A stretch of 64,000 nucleotides of DNA from Ananas comosus. Taxonomy: Eukaryota; Streptophyta; Magnoliopsida; Poales; Bromeliaceae. The notes under the pieces were generated by a model. The model was given only the letters and a program-made list of their open reading frames with translations, was not told the DNA's origin and ran no database searches. Below are positions 59,690-64,000 of the stretch, one piece after another. Positions within the stretch are counted from its first letter, which is position 1, and every line of letters begins with the position of its first letter. Position numbers and translations under genes: made by a program. Where the stretch lies: contig NC_033630.1 in assembly GCF_001540865.1 (NCBI RefSeq), forward strand, positions 10,643,595 through 10,707,594, written 5' to 3'.

Positions 59690-62600
59690 CAATGAACCTC
59701 TGAAATAGGATCATTCCTAGGCTCTCAGGGAATAACTAGGCCAGTAGCGCCGAAAATGCGAATGATCATCAGGCGATGTTGCAGGCTGGGGGTGAAAATA
59801 GCAGGCACTCAGGTCATCAGGAGCCAGCTTGACTCAGGCATTAGGGCAAATGACCTGAGTCCAGCAGACATTGGATCAAAACAGTCATCGAAGTATCGCT
59901 TGATTACACGGTACTGGCCACCATCATAGCCTTTGATGAGAATATAGCTCGTATCAGACAGTTATTAACCCTGAACGAGCAACTTATGGGGGTCCATAAG
60001 GGCCTCTAATCGCGCCAGTGCAGTAGAACCCATTTGCATTGACGGTCCCGCAGACACAACCCTAAGTAGCACCTTTTCAGACTGCCTATAGGCCTGTGAC
60101 TGTAAACGCCGGCTCTCAGCCGGAAATTGCATAGGGTTTACCTCCTCCACCTCATTTGCCTATTTATCAACCCCAAAATGTGGGCGTAAGGGCCGAGGGC
60201 AGGGCCCCAATGTAGTATAGGGACTTAATCCTGCAGTACAAAACTACATGCTCCCTCTAGGACCAAACAGAATTTCGGCCCCGATCCCCGATCCTCGGAG
60301 TAGGGAATAACTGTACGCTCAAATAGAAGAGACGATCTGGAACACATTCGATATAGGAGAAGACCGGCAATGCGGCCTGTATTTAGATCCCCATATCCAG
60401 CTAATATTGTGGAACATCCGTATCTGACAAATAGGAAGATGTGGAAGTTCGATAAGTTCTATGGCGAAAAGACCGAAAGTACTGTAGAACATGTTGCTCG
60501 GTTCATGGCCCAGTGTAGAGAAGCGGCCGTTGACCCATTCTTGAAACTTCGCTTGTTTATCATGTCGTTTACTAAGATAGTGTTTACATGGTACACAAGC
60601 TTATCCGACAACGCCATCCGAGATTAGGACGAGTTGGAGCGAAAGTTTTATGAGCAATTTAATAGATCGGAACCTAAATTATCAGTGGATGTGTAGTATC
60701 CTAGGTGGAAATTGAGTTGGTAAAAGGGCCTTTTGGTCTTTTGCCAATCCTTATCATTTCCACCGCCTTATACAGAGGTGACATGCATTGGAGGAGCTTT
60801 GGGTTGCTTAATTAATTCCTCTCTCTCTCTCTCTAGATTGAAGTGGAGAGCACGGTGAAGACCTCGAGTACGTGGAGTTCGGATTGACGTTGATTTCGCG
60901 CCGGACAGCCGTTTGAGCCTACGTGCGTCGTGGTAGCGCCGTTGGAGGCCGGGCGAGCGCGGGATTTCTTCTCCTATCGACTTCTCGCCGGAATTGAATT
61001 AGCTTTTGAGGTGGGTTAATGATATACTTACCGAAATTTTCTGAATTATCTCCTAAGCCTATATATGTTGACAGCATGTATTTTTAGTTTCGTTTAGCAT
61101 ACTTAGTAGCTCGATTCTTTGATTTGTATGGTTTTTTAAATATGAATTGGAGCTTAGAATGTTAGATAAATTATACATGTTGGATTTGGAATTGACTTAG
61201 GAGAAAACTATAGGTTCTACACTGTCATTTTCTGAAAACTACAAGATTTAGTTTTAAGAGCTGTAGTTTGTTTGTATCGCCGCAGTTTGTAGGCGGTGGA
61301 TACCCAGAATAGTGTAAAATGAAATTACGCTCATGCTGGGATACCGAGTTTATTTTTACAGTAATGTATAGACTGTTTCGGACTGTCGGGTGCTGTTGTG
61401 ATTGACGGTGGACCCAGTTTGCTGTTTTTGCATCGGATTGTACCGAGGACACTTCAGTTTTGGTTGTTAGACCAGTTAGACCCTTCTGCTTTGACAATAG
61501 CCTGTGAGAGCCTGATTGAGCTTGGCAGAGATACGCTTGCATACTCGGTTGGGTAGCGCCCACGAGTACCACTCCGGAGTCGGGCTTTGTGCTTTTGCAT
61601 TGTTGTCGGTTTGTCCTGGTTGGACACGCTCTCCACTGACGATCCAGCGTGGTGGTAGTTAGTGTTGCTTCAACAGGCGGGAAGGGTGTGTTCACAGTCC
61701 CTAGTGTGTTTTGGGTTATACAGTGCATTATCATATCTACAGATTGTCGAATAGGGATAGTATAGTAGCATATAGCTGTGGAGTTTTTCAGCTTTCTTAC
61801 TATCTTTGAGCATACATCTGTAGACTTAGTGGATGAGCCGTTGAGGTCGGTAGTGGTACCCACTGAGGACTACTTCTTTTTGCAACAGTTCTAACACACA
61901 GTTGTGGATTCTTTTTGCATAGCCTTCTTCTTTTGCTGCTGCTTTCGCGTATACTGATCGTGGAAAGGGAGTCGCAAGCTAGATCCCTTCCCGGTTGCGG
62001 CTGATCTAGAGCTATATACCAGCTACAGGTAGTTGTAGTTTTTGGTTTTTATACATACTGATGTTAGTTCCTCGCTGGAGCGAGCGATTTTTTTATCAGG
62101 ATACTATGTATGTATGTTAAACCGATGTTGTTTATATTTGTATTTCTTTTAGCAGCTCTATACTACTAGTTGTAGTATTGTATGATTATAAGTACAGCTA
62201 TAGCTATCGCTTCATATACAGGAAAAATTCCTTTATATACGACGGGTTTGTCGGCGTGCCCGGGAAAACATATAATCCGGGGCGTGGTAGGCTGATTTAG
62301 CTTTATACAGACAGAAGTCGGGTGAAACGGTCAAAGAATACTTGAACCGTTTCAAAACGGCTAGAAACCGATGTTTCGTGAGGATGACGAAATCAGAGTT
62401 CGCCAAAATAGCGTTCAATGGTTTATATTTTTAAATAAGGGACCATCTCGAAGATAAGCATTTCGCTAACCTGTTTGATCTGGGCATTCAGGTTGCCCAA
62501 TATAAGCAATTTCGAAAAGAAAATGAGGATGATCGGCTGTGATGGAGCTGAAACTAAGAGGGATCGAGGACTTAGTTGGTGAAGACGATGCGACGGAGAT

Positions 62601-62930
62601 GGTATAGAACTGCCAGCCTTATAAGTGTGCGGTACTTAAGCCAGCTAGGGCTAGCGAATCTAAAGCACAAATGGCGGCATACACTTATTTGATTGATATT
62701 GCCAAAACTAACTAAATATTTGACCAGTTGCATAAAAACGGCAGTATAAAGCTCTAGGAGTGTCAAACATTGTCCTCTAGAGAGGAGTTAAAGAGAAGAA
62801 AGTATTGCAAGTGACACCACTCATGGAGTCACAAGACTAATGATTGCACAACCTTTAAGAGGGAGATAACGGCTAGTTTTTGTCGACCAAGAAAATAAGA
62901 AAATGAAAGTTAACCAAAACCCCTTTCCTA
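59690..62930 (+). pseudogene. Tat-lineage gag split by a solo LTR
   Basis: The segment before the insertion (60370-60691) reads MRPVFRSPYPANIVEHPYL, then CREAAVDPFLKLRLFIMSF and FTWYTSLSDNAIRD. A stop replaces the W of the RDWDELE motif. After the insertion (62290 on) come KEYLNRFKTARNRCFVRM, IFDQLHKNGSI and, with a stop inside, the zinc-knuckle-like YCK-x-HHSWSHKTNDCTTFKR. Removing the insertion at its duplication rejoins the two halves in frame (SVD then DLALYRQK), matching SVTDLAQFRQR of the other gag. Several stops show the gag was dead or died later. Pol is absent. Confidence 0.8.
60692..62289 (+). mobile_element. Solo LTR (1.6 kb) nested in gag
   Basis: It starts TGTAGTATCCTAGG and ends ATCCGGGGCGTGGTA (normally GTGACA). 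The 5 bp duplication is GGATG (60687-60691) and GGCTG (62290-62294), one mismatch. It is closely related to the solo LTR at 5937-7656. It includes a CT-rich leader with TCTCTCTCTCTAGA, GGCCGGGCGAGCGCG, a TTATACAGAG near 60769 as possible TATA, and the hairpin zone at 61866-61892. Its duplication is eroded, whereas that of 5937-7656 is perfect, so this copy may be older. Confidence 0.85.
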
Positions 62931-62956
62931 CGCAGGTTAAAATCGAACGACATCCT

Positions 62957-63300
62957 AAAAATAGGTGATCGGATCTTTCAATTTAAGATCGAAGTTATTG
63001 ATCTTTATTTAGGTAGTGAATAGAATTTTCTATCAAAAATTCAACCAATTCTGATTCTTTTTCACCGTTAAACTTGCAAATATCTCATACCGGCCGTTAA
63101 AAATTGTCAATTTTGTGACTTTTCAATCATAAGGTAAATGATATCGAAAAATTATAAAATTTGATTTCTAGAAGTTTTAAATGCTCTAGATAATGTTTAA
63201 CGGTATGGATCGTCGATTCGGAAGCTCTGTCATCGAAAACAACTTATGAGTACGAAGGTGATCATACTCATAAGAGTATAGTAGCCGGACTTTATATATA
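62957..63300. mobile_element. MITE (long form) right part
   Basis: Matches 58608-58909 block for block (GATCTTTATTTAGGTAGTG, AATTTGATTTCTAGAAG) and adds the missing right end, ATACTCATAAGAGTATAGTAGCCGG. The left end is missing, where it joins the gag remnant. Confidence 0.6.
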
Positions 63301-63303
63301 TAA

Positions 63304-63523
63304 CTAGGCTGGAATACTATCAATAGCATCAAGCTATTGGTGCTACTAGTTTTTTAGCCCTTGGATTGAGAAATGCGCGTTTAGGATGATGAGGGCCCCC
63401 TAGGGTTGAGTAGGGTTGGTTGAATAGTATAATCTAACGGGTAAAAATAATCAAAGCGGTTAATCTGACGGCAGAAAACTTGATAGCACCAAATACTTGG
63501 TGCTATCGATAGCATAGCAGCTG

Positions 63524-63528
<5 letters not shown>
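63304..63528. mobile_element. MITE of the GGTGCTATCG family
   Basis: Ends AGGCTGGAATACTATCAATAG and GGTGCTATCGATAGCATAGC; interior CCCCCTAGGGTTGAGTAGG and ATAATCTAACGGGTAAA. It is in reverse orientation relative to 19508-19730. A (TA)n run (63527-63570) follows. Confidence 0.7.
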
Positions 63529-63570
<42 letters not shown>

Positions 63571-63573
<3 letters not shown>

Positions 63574-63818
63574 CGGCTACTATACTCTTATGAGTATAAT
63601 CCCCTTTATACTCACAAGTTTTTTGCCGTTAGATCTATTTCTTTGATCATTTCCACCCGTTAGATCATACTATTCAACCAACTACCTACTCAACCCTAGG
63701 GGACCACTATTAACCTAACCCGGGACCACTATCATCCTAACCACACATCTCTTCATCTAATGATTAGAAACTTATGAGTACAAAGGGGGCTACACTCATA
63801 AGAGTATAATAGCCCTAG
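63571..63818. mobile_element. MITE of the GGCTACTATACTC family
   Basis: Ends GTCCGGCTACTATACTCTTA and CATAAGAGTATAATAGCCCT are inverted repeats. Interior ATCATACTATTCAACCAAC and CCCTAGGGGACCACTA match the copy at 44281-44530 on the other strand. Confidence 0.72.
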
Positions 63819-63819
63819 C

Positions 63820-63837
<18 letters not shown>

Positions 63838-63854
<17 letters not shown>

Positions 63855-64000
63855 TTTGACTAGATTACTATCGGTAGTAAACGGCTCGGTTTACTACTAA
63901 TTTATTTTTGATGATAGAGTTTCGAAATCGACGATCGGCACCGTTGAGCTTTTACACACTTTAAACTAAAGGTCTATCAAATTAATCAAATCTAGTACAA
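63838..64000. mobile_element. Partial MITE running off the window
   Basis: After a (GA)n tract, GTTTGACTAGATTACTATCG starts a unit whose TTATTTTTGATGATAGAGTT resembles 58460-58480. The right end is outside the window. Confidence 0.5.

Overview
This window is nuclear DNA of a flowering plant, probably a monocot. I base that on a subgroup-20 R2R3-MYB gene with normal plant introns, tRNA-derived Au-like SINEs, 5S-bearing Cassandra-like repeats, Mutator, PIF, CACTA and Helitron-type DNA elements, and long LTRs ending in GGGGCGTGACA. A bromeliad such as pineapple would fit, but I cannot confirm a species. There are no bacterial operons and no CRISPR array. Almost everything outside one host gene is mobile DNA, much of it nested.

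Layout. 1-880: a CACTA-like MITE. 886-5700: a 4.8 kb solo LTR with a perfect ACCAT duplication, carrying 19 copies of a 35 bp minisatellite. 5937-7656: a related 1.7 kb solo LTR (duplication ATTTA) that split an older MITE. 7780-10456: a stack of AT-rich Helitron-like repeats with a perfect 377 bp tandem duplication. 11660-12507, 14451-15033 and 16626-19242: three Mutator-like elements, two with perfect 9 bp duplications; the largest is a Pack-MULE holding a PPR fragment and an adenine-nucleotide-carrier fragment. 20000-33280: AT-rich decayed repeats, 5S-derived TRIM pieces, SINEs and a dead LINE.

33283-42807: a CACTA-like MITE followed by a gutted Tat-lineage Ty3/Gypsy element on the minus strand. 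It keeps both LTRs, a primer-binding-type motif, a polypurine tract and a damaged gag. On the opposite strand, beside the 3' LTR, it keeps a plant mobile domain (PMD) ORF. Its pol has been lost or replaced by other LTR sequence. 43760-45135 holds more MITEs. 47949-48865 is a PIF/Harbinger-type MITE with a TAA duplication.

49722-50929 is the only recognisable host gene, an R2R3-MYB factor on the minus strand. Its last exon is clean, but exons 1 and 2 carry about five apparent one-base deletions. 52190-52342 is a SINE with a 16 bp target duplication. 58910-62930 is the 5' half of a second Tat-lineage element whose gag is split by a third solo LTR (60692-62289).

No genes work together as a pathway here. 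The interest lies in transposon stratigraphy: solo LTRs of one superfamily with very different sizes, an antisense PMD ORF in a retroelement, gene-fragment capture, and assembly seams where single N bases sit next to duplicated sequence.
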